From NCBI RefSeq assembly GCF_000298315.2, contig NZ_AEYE02000036.1:1-64000 (forward strand): 64,000 nt of DNA, given 5' to 3'. Shown one piece after another: positions 36,053 through 45,151 of this stretch (within the stretch, counting starts at the first letter, position 1; every line of letters begins with the position of its first letter). Source of the stretch: Rhizobium grahamii CCGE 502 (GTDB taxonomy: Bacteria > Pseudomonadota > Alphaproteobacteria > Rhizobiales > Rhizobiaceae). The notes under the pieces are model-generated. The model had not been told where the DNA came from. It made no database searches and saw only the letters and a program-made list of their open reading frames with translations. The position numbers were made by a program, and so were the translations under genes.

Positions 36053-36603
36053 GGAAAATCCCCCTGATGTCTGCTTTAACCGGATATTCGAGGCTGCTTG
36101 TCTCTGCGGCCATCCTCCTGACGCTTGCCGCCTGCAGCACCACCGATATCGCCGAGATCGAGGAACCCACGGTGGCGCCGATGACCGGGCAAACCAACGA
36201 TCCAGCGCCCGGCTTCGAGAATGTCAAAGCTGGGAGTGAAGAAGACTTTATCTTGAACATCGGCCGACGGACCTACTTCACGCAGGACTCCGCCACGCTT
36301 GATCCCGTGGCCAAGGCAACGCTGGACAAGCAAGCCACCTGGCTCAACAGCAACCCGCAGTGGCTGGTCAAGCTACAGGGGTTTGCAGACGATTCCGGCT
36401 CCGGTTCAGCGATGACGACGCTGTCGCAGAGACGCGCCGATGCGGTAATGGCCTATCTCGTCTCGAGGGGTGTCGACGTCAGTCGCGTATGGGCCAAGGG
36501 TTACGGCAATGACCGTGAGGTTCGCGACTGCACGAGCCGCTCCTGCAAGGTGCAGAACCGGCGCGTCGTCACCAATCTGCGCACTCAGCATGACTCCGTC
36601 TGA
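36049..36603 (+). CDS. OmpA/Pal-like peptidoglycan-binding lipoprotein
   Basis: 184 residues. A lipoprotein signal ends in the lipobox LTLAACS, so Cys29 is the probable lipidated residue. After a low-complexity linker, residues 65-180 form an OmpA-C domain (TYFTQDSATLDPVAKATLDKQ, LQGFADDSG, LSQRRADAVMAYLVSRGV, KGYGND, NRRVV), which binds peptidoglycan. An outer-membrane tether is expected. It starts inside the L,D-transpeptidase stop codon, suggesting both act at the same envelope site. It differs from the housekeeping Pal by its neighbours; no tol genes are near. Confidence 0.9.
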   Translation: MRKIPLMSALTGYSRLLVSAAILLTLAACSTTDIAEIEEPTVAPMTGQTNDPAPGFENVKAGSEEDFILNIGRRTYFTQDSATLDPVAKATLDKQATWLNSNPQWLVKLQGFADDSGSGSAMTTLSQRRADAVMAYLVSRGVDVSRVWAKGYGNDREVRDCTSRSCKVQNRRVVTNLRTQHDSV

Positions 36604-36750
36604 TGACAGGACGCGCCACGACCGATACCTTGGTTCAACAGCATAACGTCATGTGCAGGTTGTGATCCCTGAGGAAATCGGCAACAGCGAGGAGTTCGCG
36701 CAGCGCCGCGCTAGCGTCCCCGCCGCACGCAGCAACTGGCAAATTACGCG

Positions 36751-38127
36751 CTACCTGCTGACGCGCAGGTTCGATAGCGAGACGCCGATCTCCTTGAACG
36801 CGGACTGCAGGGCCGCGCTTGTCGACGAGTTGAAGAAGAACGCGTCCTGGCTGGCGCAGCCTTTCATCAGGTTCTGCGTACTGACTTCCGGGCCGTTGAA
36901 GGCGATGGTGTAGATGATCACTCCGGCATTCTTCGTCGCTGTGCAGACCTTGCTAAGCCGGCTGTTGAGCTCGGCCACCGCGGACGTCGCATTGCTCGTC
37001 CCGAGCTTCTTGTCGGCGAGCCAGCCATAGGCCGTGTAGACCGTGTCCGTCATCGTGTTCTCGCCGTCCGTCATGATGACCGCGGCCTTGCTCATATTAT
37101 TCGTGTTTTAGTCGAGCGGCAGCTTGTAGGTCGTCATGTCGCCGCCCCACAGCCCGCGCCACTTCGGTGACAGCATCCGCCAGCCCCAGACTGCGCCGAA
37201 GTTGATATGGGTGTTGCCGACCGCCTTCATCGAGGCGATGGCCGAAACGACCTTTGCTTTCTCGGGCGTCATGCGGGTCACCGCCGCAGGGCAGTTCTTG
37301 TTTGGCCCCAAGGCGGAGCCGAGGCCCTTGGCATAGTTTTTCGTGCCGTCTTTGCTGATGCTGATCCAGTCGTTGTTGCTGCCGTCAGGCCAGTAGTAGG
37401 GCGTGGTCGGCTTGTCGGACGGAACGGTGTCAGACATGTCGTCCGCGCGGCTCTGCGCCTCGAAGCAGCCGCCCCACGACGTCGTCGTTCCCCAATCGAG
37501 AGCGGCGAGCGATCCGCTCTTCAGCCAGTCCGTATGCGCGTTGCCGCCGTTCACGCTCTGGGAGAACGGCACCATGCCGACATAGAGGTTTTCAGCAACT
37601 GTCTGGAGGCCGTAGAGGATTTCGACGAGGGTGTTGGCGGCTGCCTTAAGGGATGTGAGCGGAGCCCCGACCGTCGAGCCGGTATTGTCGAGCACGAGGG
37701 CCAATTCAAGACCGCTCGTCGAGCGTTCGATCACGCTTTCCGCGCTCACGCTGATCGTCTGGACGCCCAGGATTTTCATCAAGGTTGCTGGAGCGCTTGC
37801 CGTGGCATTGACCGTGAGCGTTTTGTTGTCGCTGCTGATCGTCCATGTAAGGCTCTCGAGCGTCGCCCCGATCTGTCCGTCGTTGAAATTCGCGACGGTG
37901 AATTTGCGCAACTGCGTTTCGATCGTCTTCGTGTCGAGCCGCGCCACGGTGGACAGCGCCCCGGCGTCGATGGAGCGCTGCAGGCTGGATTGCAGGAGCA
38001 TCATCCGCGCCGCGTCGATGCCGAATCCCGTCGCGCCGATAAGCGCGATGCTGACTACGCCGACGAACGGCAGCGCCGCGCCCGTATCGTCCTTGCAGAA
38101 GCGGGAGATCGTGGATCGCAGGGTCAT
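36751..38127 (-). pseudogene. tadG: TadG-like pilus-assembly protein interrupted by an in-frame TAA
   Basis: The N-terminal half (38127 to 37111) has the TadG start SRFCKDDTGAALPFVGVVSIALIG with one membrane helix, and the first VWA metal-site residues in LVLDNTGST. Codon 37110-37108 is TAA. The same frame continues after NTNN into MSKAAVIMTDGENT, the third metal-site loop, and on to 36751. Both halves together are the size and order of TadG, so a single nonsense change (perhaps from a Tyr codon) splits it. The von Willebrand metal site would be incomplete in either half. Re-initiation at the ATG of MSKAAV is conceivable but would lack the signal helix. Confidence 0.88.
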
Positions 38128-38131
38128 TTGA

Positions 38132-38650
38132 TCATCCTTCCGATGGGGCTAGCAGCCTGGAAGCGCTTGTGAGGCTGCCGAGGCGGGGGCGAAAGACCGC
38201 GGTCTTGTAGAGTTCGTCGTTGAGACCGGGCACGGCGTTGGCGAAGAGCGGCGAGTACTTGTAAAAGACCTCCGCGACGATCACATCGTCCATCGCGTCG
38301 AGCACCAGGCCACCTGGTGGCGTCGCGTCCTTGGTGACCGCGCCGATCCTGCTGGTGCTCGCGTGCCCGCCACCCTTGCACTGCCACGCGACTTTCGGGG
38401 TCGCACCGCCGGTCCGGGAGACCGACGACAGGATAACGTAGCCGTTGTCCTTGAAATCCTCGGTGCCCATCACCTGCGAGGAAACCGAGAAGATCGACGT
38501 GATGTCAGCCGACGTAACCGCCTCGTAGCGGGAGACCGCGTCGGCGACCGTCGAGGCCATCTGGGAGGCTTGGAAGTGCGACCTGCCGTAGAGACAAATC
38601 TCGCTCCGGGCACACAGAAGCACGAGTAGGACCGGCGTGATGATCGCCAT
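38132..38650 (-). CDS. tadE: TadE-like minor pilin, apparently lacking its original N-terminus
   Basis: 172 residues from the ATG at 38650. The membrane helix (MAIITPVLLVLL) and MASTVADAVSRYEAV match TadE/TadF-type proteins, which are processed at the helix and join the Flp pilus base. Before the ATG, the same frame reads EFLAEDDGVAGIE, a typical TadE lead, but it runs into the end of the previous gene without a start codon. A small deletion may have fused the two genes and left this one with a short start. Confidence 0.75.
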   Translation of the reverse strand: MAIITPVLLVLLCARSEICLYGRSHFQASQMASTVADAVSRYEAVTSADITSIFSVSSQVMGTEDFKDNGYVILSSVSRTGGATPKVAWQCKGGGHASTSRIGAVTKDATPPGGLVLDAMDDVIVAEVFYKYSPLFANAVPGLNDELYKTAVFRPRLGSLTSASRLLAPSEG

Positions 38651-38651
38651 C

Positions 38652-39317
38652 TCAATGCCCGCGACACCGTCGTCCTCGGCGAGGAATTCGTACGACGGTG
38701 CCGTCGTTGCCGACGATCTGCTTGAGAAACGGAGTGTGGAAGGTCCACGGATATGTCACCGTGTAGAGGACGAGCTGCGCCGTCCCGCCGTAGCCGTTCG
38801 CGCCCTGGTCGACGTCGTATTGCCCGTTTCCGTTGACGTCGGTGTAATTCTCGCCGTCGTCGCGCACCCCGTTGCCGTTCTTGTCCGTGAAGGGCTCCGG
38901 CTTCTTCAGGACGTCGAAGCCCTTGTAAGACAGGCTAGTGATGACAAGCTTGTCGACGTCCATCATCACTCCCGCCTGCGATCGGATCTTCGCCTTGACG
39001 GTCGCGTCTTGCGTCGACCCGTCGGAGACGAAACCCGTCCGTCCCGTGCGGGCCGCGTCGTAGGTGGCGTTCTTGAGGAGGATGTCGGCCGCGAAGGCGA
39101 TGCCTGACTCGACGATGGCGAAGGTCATGAAGATCAGCGCCGGCGCTATGATCGTGAATCCGACCGCGGTGGCGCCGTCCCGCGACGCCCTGTATCGTCT
39201 CAATCTCCGAAATGTCACCGAACGCCCCAATCGCCAGAATTGTATAAATGTGGCTCGGAAATTCACAAGCGCTAGGGAAATCGCTAAAATGACATGCAAT
39301 CGCACCCTTTTTGCCAT
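38652..39317 (-). CDS. tadE: TadE-family minor pilin (first of the set), abnormal C-terminus
   Basis: 221 residues. After a basic lead, the TadE helix GATAVGFTIIAPALIFMTFAIVE is followed by DILLKNATYDAARTGRTG, as in TadE of Flp/Tad systems. A Ca-binding-like DVNGNGQYDVDQG stretch lies in the middle. The expected C-terminus after GNDGTVV is replaced by the basic IPRRGRRCRGH, read out of the frame of the next gene, consistent with an indel at the junction. One base separates it from the next gene. No pilin (flp), ATPase or secretin is in the window. Confidence 0.8.
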   Translation of the reverse strand: MAKRVRLHVILAISLALVNFRATFIQFWRLGRSVTFRRLRRYRASRDGATAVGFTIIAPALIFMTFAIVESGIAFAADILLKNATYDAARTGRTGFVSDGSTQDATVKAKIRSQAGVMMDVDKLVITSLSYKGFDVLKKPEPFTDKNGNGVRDDGENYTDVNGNGQYDVDQGANGYGGTAQLVLYTVTYPWTFHTPFLKQIVGNDGTVVRIPRRGRRCRGH

Positions 39318-39930
39318 TTCATACTCGTCCCAATGCGCAGAAAGGCCTTTCCTAAAGGCGGTGACAAGGGTTCAGTTTGCTCGCATCGGGGGCAGCGCTT
39401 CATTAGTATGGCCAAAATGACCGAGTGGCTCGTGAAGAACGGCAGATGATCACCCAAGGAGGCACCGAATTTGGGCATATGCGGTGACGAGGAGACTAGC
39501 GGGCGACGTCGGCCACCGCCCGCAAGGCAACGGCTTCGTCATTCAAACACGTTTGCTCGATGTCGCTCGCTGAATCCAAGGTCGCCCGGACGGCGGTTGG
39601 CGAACTGTGGAAACATTTGCTGAGTGTGTTGCGGCGATCAATTGAACCCACTGCCTTTGCTGGACAAAGGTGCTGGCATGCTTGTCGCCGCTAAGCGCTT
39701 CGCATCGAGATATCCAGGTTCCGCCATCAAGTGTAGGTCTTTCCGGCAGGCGGGCCGATCGGGCGGTCACAAATCATCTATGCCGACGCGTGGACATATC
39801 CATACGGGCAAGACGGGCGTGGGGTCTCAATTGATCATGCCCAAAACGAGCCCAGGCACGAACTCAGGCCTTGTGATAAGGGCTGTCCAGCGCTATGCGA
39901 TAACTATCGCTTTCAGTAACCGAGGACATC
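39318..39930. other. Intergenic stretch ahead of the cold-shock gene
   Basis: About 610 bases. No gene is supported on either strand. The last 100 bases, upstream of the cold-shock protein gene, probably form its 5' leader; leaders of such genes often fold and act as thermosensors, but no specific structure was identified here. Confidence 0.4.
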
Positions 39931-40134
39931 ATGGCAACTGGTACCGTAAAATTCTTCGCTCAGGACAAAGGCTTCGGCTTCATTACACCGGACAACGGTG
40001 GTCCTGACGTGTTCGTTCATATCTCAGCCGTGGGTTTCGGCGGTTTGCTTCAAGAGGGCCAGAAGGTCAGCTACGAGTTGGGACAAGACCGCAAGACTGG
40101 AAAGTCGAAGGCTGAAAACGTCAGCCTCCTCTAA
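39931..40134 (+). CDS. cspA: Cold-shock protein (CspA family)
   Basis: 67 residues, a single OB-fold cold-shock domain. RNP1 is KGFGFITPD and RNP2 is VFVHISAV; the opening [16 protein letters not shown] is standard. It binds single-stranded nucleic acid and works as an RNA chaperone. CGAGGA lies before the ATG. Most rhizobia carry several copies, and the one here is an accessory paralogue. Expression is probably controlled in the leader. Confidence 0.95.
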   Translation: MATGTVKFFAQDKGFGFITPDNGGPDVFVHISAVGFGGLLQEGQKVSYELGQDRKTGKSKAENVSLL

Positions 40135-40608
40135 GCGCGCTAAATTAGGCCCTGTCGATCAGGCGGGGCCATAGCCCTTACCAACCCTGAGCATCTTGGG
40201 AACGTCCAGGACAAGCCGGACGCGGCTTTCAGATCTGACCGGACCCTGTCCATTGTTGGCGCGTGATCTCGCGGTTCGACGTCGTTGAAGAAAGAGCCAT
40301 CGATGCGTGGACACGATTGGCTGCGTCACATGAAAATAGTATCGAGACAATCGGCTCTAACCGTCTTGTCGCGTAAATTGGATCTGTTGCGAACCTCTTA
40401 CACCCGAGGGGGTGCCACTCCGTAGCTTCGAATAGCGAACTATCATAGTATTGCCGACGAAAACCTGGATTGCCGCCCGTAGGGCACGGCGTCCACGGCC
40501 GAATTCATGGAATAGCGGGAAATTGACGGGAGTTGCCTGCTGAGCAGCCAAGTGTCGCAACGGCACGATAACGGATGCGGCCCTTCAGGGAGTTGAAAAT
40601 GGCCGAAT
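40135..40608. other. No recognisable gene
   Basis: About 470 bases between the cold-shock gene and the broken Rieske/FAD gene. GGCCCTGTCGATCAGG just after the cold-shock stop could form a weak hairpin. Short open frames on the minus strand show no motif. Confidence 0.35.
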
Positions 40609-41440
40609 ATTCAGAGCCAAAAGGTCCCGATCTGGCCCTCGGTAATCGCAATCGCCGATCTACCAGACGGGGGCAAGCTGGTCGGTCATCGCGACGGCGA
40701 CCTGGTGCTTCTGGTGCGCCGCGGGGCAGAGATTTTTACGGTTGCTGCCAACTCCCCCAACTATGGTGGGCCGCTCCTGGACGGTCTCGTCGCCGCTGAT
40801 ACCGTTCGCTGTCCTTGGCATCATGCCTGCTTTGATCTGAACACCGGAGAGGCTCTGCGCGCGCCGGCTCTGTCGCCACTCGCTTGTTGGTCGGTCGAGC
40901 ACCGCGACGCGAGGATATTTGTTGGCGAGAAGCGCCAAAAGCTGTCCCCAACCCGCGGGAAAGCAAGCCAGGGGTCGCTCCAGAGCGGATCATCATCGTC
41001 GGAGGTGGCGCGGTCGGCACGAGCAATATCAGAGCGGCATCGTCATGATCAGCGACGACGAGGCACCGCCCGTCGACCGCCCCAACCTTTCAAAGGACTA
41101 TCTCTCGGGCAAGGCGCCTGAGGACTGGATTCCGCTCCGCAACGAAGGCTTTTACGCCAAGAATGGCATCGATCTGCGTCTCGGCACCAAGGTTGCCGGC
41201 ATCGATATCGGTTCCAGCGAAGTCGCCCTCGCCAAGGGAGAACTGATAGGTCTCGACAAATTGCTGCTCGCGACCGGCGCCGAACCCGTGCGCCTTACCA
41301 TCCCCGGCGCCGACCTGCCTCATGTCCACACGCTGCGCTCGCTGGCTGACAGCCGCAGCATCATCGCTGATATCGGCGGTGCACGACATGCCGTCGTGCT
41401 CGGTGCCAGCTTCATCGGTCTCGAAGTTGCCGCCGCTGAT
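40609..41440 (+). pseudogene. Rieske ferredoxin-FAD oxidoreductase, frameshifted and C-terminally truncated
   Basis: An ATG at 40609 opens MAEYSEPKGPDLA; the coherent reading then moves frame to IAIADLPDGGKLVGHRDGD. It continues through a Rieske-like domain with VRCPWHHACFDL, but the first ligand pair (C-x-H before YGGPL) reads S-P-N, so the 2Fe-2S site has lost two ligands. Next comes ERIIIVGGGA, a deletion with another frame change, then VMISDDEAPPVDRPNLSKDYL, LLLATGAEP and VVLGASFIGLEVAA, the FAD/NAD halves of a nitrite-reductase/ferredoxin-reductase-like protein (AIFM3-type). The C-terminal third is missing. A functional product is very unlikely. Confidence 0.82.
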
Positions 41441-41584
41441 GGAAACCACTCTCACCAAGAGGTTGTCGATCCAACCCACGAGCAATTTGCTGTTCACCAT
41501 TGCGACGGGGGCACCGCCCGGTCACGCTTCCCTGACGGCTTGCCTTCTCTTACAATCCTCTTCCAGATACAGGGGAGCACCGCC

Positions 41585-41776
41585 ATGAGCGAAGAAGCCT
41601 TTAACATGTCGATCCGCAAGTTCCTGAAGGAAGTCGGGGTCACCTCACAGCGCAAGATCGAGGAGACGGTGCGCGACAGGCAGATCGGCGGTAAGAACCT
41701 GAAGGTCCGGATAACGCTAACGGCAGAAGGCACCGGCCTCAACCACGTGGTGGAGGGTGAGATCGAACTTCCGTAG
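41585..41776 (+). CDS. Small conserved protein, DUF6494 family
   Basis: 63 residues beginning MSEEAFNMSIRKFLKEVGVT, with ARKIEE-like (SQRKIEETVRDRQIGG) and VRITLTAEGTGLNHVVEGEIEL segments. CAGGGGAG precedes the ATG. The protein is a known short domain of unknown function (family name from memory). It lies immediately after the truncated Rieske/FAD gene and appears intact, with the family's full length. Cytoplasmic; role unknown. Confidence 0.8.
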   Translation: MSEEAFNMSIRKFLKEVGVTSQRKIEETVRDRQIGGKNLKVRITLTAEGTGLNHVVEGEIELP

Positions 41777-42054
41777 GACGGGGTATTGCTAAAGCGAAGC
41801 GTGCCGGACAGACCGGCTGGGAACACCGCGACCGCCGCCTGCCGTCGATCCCATAGGCGGTCTTTCGCTCCAAGAGCTTGCGACGATAGTTTACCACCGA
41901 GCTACGATCCGCGTTTAACCTCGGCATTGCTAGAAGCTGTTGGTCAGGCGGTTGGCACGGCTGCAGCTGGCGAGGAAGGCAACAATATTAGCCAGAGGAT
42001 CTTGCAGCTATGAGTACCGCCTCATCCTGAGCCACTGGCGATAGGGAACGGATC

Positions 42055-42564
42055 TTAGTAAGGTCCGAGGCATTGCCGCCGGGGGCCGTAATAGGGCTGA
42101 AACGTATTGTCATACGCCCTGTAAGAACGATACCGGGAGTAGCACCAGCTAGCATGAGAGTTGCCGTAATATCGTGGCTGCTCATAGTACTCGGGCTGGT
42201 CATAGTACCCTGGCTGAGCAAGCGCGCCCCCAATAATCGCTCCTGTCGCCAGCCCTCCGAGAAGCAACCCGTAATCGTTGTAACCGCCATAATAGCCGCC
42301 ATTGTAGCCGCGACCGTAGTAGCCCCCATAGCGTCCGTAGCGGTAACCGCCATAAGGCCGATAGCCTCCGTAATAGCTCCGACCATAGTTCCTATAGCCT
42401 CCCCACGATCCGCCGTAATGTCCGCTGTAGTCCCGGCGATATTGGATCAGATGAACATGCGGGGCTTGTATCGTGGAGGGGTTTAACGACGGGAACGCCT
42501 GAGCCGGCATCACACTCGGACACACCCCAATCAGAGATAGTAGAAAGACTGTGAGCTTTCTCAT
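42055..42564 (-). CDS. Gly/Tyr-rich secreted BA14K-family protein
   Basis: 169 residues from the ATG at 42564 (MRKLTVFLLSLIGVCPSVMPAQA is a Sec signal peptide). A long tract of GGY/YGR repeats (about residues 48-95) is followed by a hydrophobic glycine segment (LLLGGLATGAIIGGALA) and the BA14K-type end WCYSRYRSYRAYDNTFQPYYGPRRQC. BA14K proteins are small alphaproteobacterial surface proteins first described in Brucella as immunoreactive and lectin-like. The low-complexity tract suggests an exposed or phase-separating segment. It stands alone. Confidence 0.82.
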   Translation of the reverse strand: MRKLTVFLLSLIGVCPSVMPAQAFPSLNPSTIQAPHVHLIQYRRDYSGHYGGSWGGYRNYGRSYYGGYRPYGGYRYGRYGGYYGRGYNGGYYGGYNDYGLLLGGLATGAIIGGALAQPGYYDQPEYYEQPRYYGNSHASWCYSRYRSYRAYDNTFQPYYGPRRQCLGPY

Positions 42565-42731
42565 TTTTATCACCACGTGCGTCCGACAGGCTAACGTGCC
42601 AAACAGTGTCCTGTAGTATTTTAAACGAACCTAATGCTAATGTGAACGGCCCTTCACGAAAGAGAAAGAAACCGCTTGCTTTCTCAACGCCTTGTGCCGG
42701 TTATGTACAGGCACCAACTCAGGAGGATGCA

Positions 42732-42860
42732 ATGGCTAAGGGGCAAGTTCGTAGTAACAAAGAGACGCGCAAGCCAAAGAAAGAAAAGGGAGCCCCAGCG
42801 AAGCCGGCCACACTCGGCAGTCAGGTCAAAAACTCAGAGACTTCTCTCAAGAAAAAATAG
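42732..42860 (+). CDS. 42-residue Lys-rich small protein
   Basis: Begins MAKGQVRSNKETRKPKKEKG and ends SETSLKKK; about a third of residues are Lys or Arg. AGGAGG is ideally spaced before the ATG at 42732, which strongly supports translation. Proteins of this kind are frequent and uncharacterised in rhizobia (from memory). Disordered and possibly nucleic-acid-binding, but nothing in the sequence proves this. Confidence 0.75.
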   Translation: MAKGQVRSNKETRKPKKEKGAPAKPATLGSQVKNSETSLKKK

Positions 42861-42867
42861 CCGCCTT

Positions 42868-42890
42868 CCCGATCTGGGGTGCACATCGGG
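42868..42890 (+). terminator. Possible terminator after the small basic protein
   Basis: CCCGAT (42868-42873) pairs with ATCGGG (42885-42890), extended by partial CCGCC/GCGG pairing, just after the stop codon at 42860. No clear U-run follows, only GAATTAA. Confidence 0.4.
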
Positions 42891-43297
42891 GCGGAATTAA
42901 CGTGCCGCCCGGAGGCGGTTGAATTTGGTGACCGCTCTGCACACATCACCACGATAAAACATGACGGTGGCCTAATTTGCGATGTAGAGGACAATTGAGC
43001 CCGCTTTACGCGCCTCTGTTGTCCTCTTACTTTTGCTTCGCTTCCTTCGAGCATTCACCTCGGCCATCATCCTCGTACAGCGCGGCTCCATAGTCTCGAT
43101 CCCTGCCTCTCGATCCCCGGTGCAGCGAAAAGGCAGTTGCTTCGCCGGCCATTTGATGCTCTGGGCTGGAAGTCATACAATCCTTGGGAATACCAAGGCT
43201 GGGCGCACAGAAGCGCCCTTGGTCGGGCCGGCTTAGGACGCAGGGTCCTTCCTTTCCAGCCCTCGGATGATCTCCATCTTAGCATCACGGCACCTGC
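42891..43297. other. No recognisable gene
   Basis: Spacer between the small protein gene and the convergent MocR gene. The overlapping short frames on both strands show no motif. Confidence 0.35.
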
Positions 43298-44641
43298 TCA
43301 TTCCGTCGAGTAGAAGTCCTCCTCTCGCGCATCCATCATCGAGGCAAGCGTGCGCAGTCCCACATGGAGATGCTCCGTGGTCGGTCCGCCAAGGGCGATC
43401 CTGACTGCGTTCGGCGCGTGGCCAGCCGTGACAGCGAAGGTCGTCGAAGGTGTCAGCGCGATGTCGCGCCGCGCAGCCGCCACGACGAAGCTCTGCGATC
43501 GCCAATGCGGCGGCAACGTCAGCCAGAGGTGATATGATTTCGGATTGGTCTGGACCTGGAAACCCGAAAAAACTTCGGCGGCGAGCTTCTGGCGCGCGAC
43601 CGCATCGGCGCGTTTCAGCCTGGTCAGCTCCGCAGCGGTCCCGTCACCCATCAACCTCTCGGCGGCGGCAAACGCGAACCCGGAGGCCGTCCAGCCCCCC
43701 GAGCGTACCGAAGCCATCACACTCTCCCGCAATCGTGATGGTGTCACCACGATGCCGAGAGTAAGCCCTGGTCCGACCTTCTTGGAGAGGCTGTCGACGA
43801 CGATGCAGGTGTCCGGTGCGAGAGCGGCAAGCGGCGGCTCGTCGTCGAGAAAGGCGTAGACGATGTCTTCGATGACGGGAAGGCCGAGTTGCTGCACCAC
43901 CCGCACCAGTTCGTTGCGACGCGCTGACGGCATCGTCATGCCCAACGGGTTCTGGATCGCCGGTTGAATGTAGATGGCCGAAAGGTGCGCTTCATGGTGC
44001 GCCTTTTGTACCGAGTCGGGCAGGATACCGTGTTCATCCATCGCCAGCGGCACAAGAAGAATGCCAAGCCGGGCTGCGATCCCCTTGACGAAGGGATAAG
44101 TCAGAGCCTCCACGCCGCAGCGACCCCCCGTCGGAACGACCGCTGCGAGCGCTGAGGCGATGCTCTGCCTCCCCTTGCCGGTGAATACGAGCTGCTCCGG
44201 GTTTGGCGACCATCCCGCCTTGGACATGTGCGCGGCCGCAATATTCCTCGCCGTCCGGGTTCCGATACTTGTCGCCTGTCTCAGGGCCGTGTCCAGGGCC
44301 GGCATTTCCGCCAGCCCGCCGAGGCTTTTTGCGATCAGCGCGTTCTGTTCAGGGAGTATCGGATTGTTGAACTCAAGGTCGATGCGGATGCCGCGCGGCT
44401 CGCTAGGCGCCGCTAGGCCGCTGCGCGCCTCTCCGGATATGAAAGTGCCGCGGCCTACTTCGCCGACAACCAGGCCGCGCCTCAGCAGTTCGGAATAAAC
44501 GCGGCTTGCCGTCGAGACGGCAATCTTCCGTTCGTAGGCGAACGTGCGCTGCGGCGGCAAGCGCTGGCCTGGCTTGAGCTTCCCTTCGGCTATGTCTGCA
44601 GCGATGACGTCGGCTAGACTGAGGTATTCGGCTTTTGACAT
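43298..44641 (-). CDS. MocR-type regulator (GntR helix-turn-helix fused to class I aminotransferase domain)
   Basis: 447 residues. Residues 1-75 are a GntR winged helix (LKPGQRLPPQRTFAYERKIAVSTASRVYSEL). Residues 110-440 are an aspartate-aminotransferase fold with IYIQPAIQNPLGMTM, VIEDIVYAF (PLP ring Asp) and the PLP Lys in VVDSLSKKVGPGLTLG. MocR proteins bind PLP and an amine or amino-acid effector to control genes such as those for taurine, GABA or PLP synthesis. A 7-bp inverted repeat lies just outside the start. The DUF1127 and TauE/SafE exporter genes are divergent and are the natural targets. Confidence 0.92.
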   Translation of the reverse strand: MSKAEYLSLADVIAADIAEGKLKPGQRLPPQRTFAYERKIAVSTASRVYSELLRRGLVVGEVGRGTFISGEARSGLAAPSEPRGIRIDLEFNNPILPEQNALIAKSLGGLAEMPALDTALRQATSIGTRTARNIAAAHMSKAGWSPNPEQLVFTGKGRQSIASALAAVVPTGGRCGVEALTYPFVKGIAARLGILLVPLAMDEHGILPDSVQKAHHEAHLSAIYIQPAIQNPLGMTMPSARRNELVRVVQQLGLPVIEDIVYAFLDDEPPLAALAPDTCIVVDSLSKKVGPGLTLGIVVTPSRLRESVMASVRSGGWTASGFAFAAAERLMGDGTAAELTRLKRADAVARQKLAAEVFSGFQVQTNPKSYHLWLTLPPHWRSQSFVVAAARRDIALTPSTTFAVTAGHAPNAVRIALGGPTTEHLHVGLRTLASMMDAREEDFYSTE

Positions 44642-44652
44642 TATTGCTCCGA

Positions 44653-44672
44653 GTGCAATGTTTTGATTGCAC
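44653..44672. promoter_or_regulatory. Inverted repeat GTGCAAT-GTTTTG-ATTGCAC beside the MocR start
   Basis: Perfect 7-bp arms with a 6-base spacer, 11 bases upstream of the MocR start codon and about 135 bases before the DUF1127 gene. CTCGG/TCGGAG flanks extend the symmetry imperfectly. A likely operator for MocR on itself and the divergent genes. Confidence 0.6.
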
Positions 44673-44805
44673 CGAGAATTCTATCGGAACATTCTATGCG
44701 TGTCAAAAGCATTGCCCCATAGATCGCGACATTAGCTACCGACGTGCTCCAACAGCATGCGGGCACCGGCTTTTTGCCGCGGACCAAGCAAAGGAGACAA
44801 AACAA

Positions 44806-45036
44806 ATGTCTGCATTTTCTGCAATTACCCCTCACCTTGAACCGGAAACGAACCTCGCTCGGCACCTTAGAACGGCTCTGCGTCATTGGGTCAGGTTCAC
44901 TCGCTTTCTCGACCGTCACGCTGCCATTGCTCGCCTTCGAGAACTGGATGACGATAGACTGAGGGATATCGGACTGGCCCGATCCGAGGTCGAGGCGGCG
45001 GCGAGTGGCCTCATGGACCCTAAGCGGGTGAATTAG
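44806..45036 (+). CDS. Small DUF1127 (YjiS-like) protein
   Basis: 76 residues from the ATG at 44806, with AAAGGAGACAAAAC upstream; the longer frame from 44635 has no support. The C-terminal half carries the DUF1127 pattern RLRELDDDRLRDIGLARSEVE. Larger alphaproteobacterial members have been linked to RNA metabolism and phosphate/carbon responses; here the N-terminus is a short helical lead. It lies between the divergent MocR gene and the exporter gene, and may be co-transcribed with the latter (115-base gap). Confidence 0.85.
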   Translation: MSAFSAITPHLEPETNLARHLRTALRHWVRFTRFLDRHAAIARLRELDDDRLRDIGLARSEVEAAASGLMDPKRVN

Positions 45037-45151
45037 AGCCGACGCCCCGCTTGCGAGAACCATCAACCAAGAGGCCGCTTCTGCGTTTAACCGTCCGTCC
45101 GCACGGCAACCGGGAAGAAAATGCCGTGCGCCTGTTTTGAAGGCAAGTCAC

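Noticed and set aside
37207-38172. 321-codon plus-strand frame
   Set aside because: Antisense to tadG; Arg/Asp-rich composition typical of shadow frames in GC-rich DNA.
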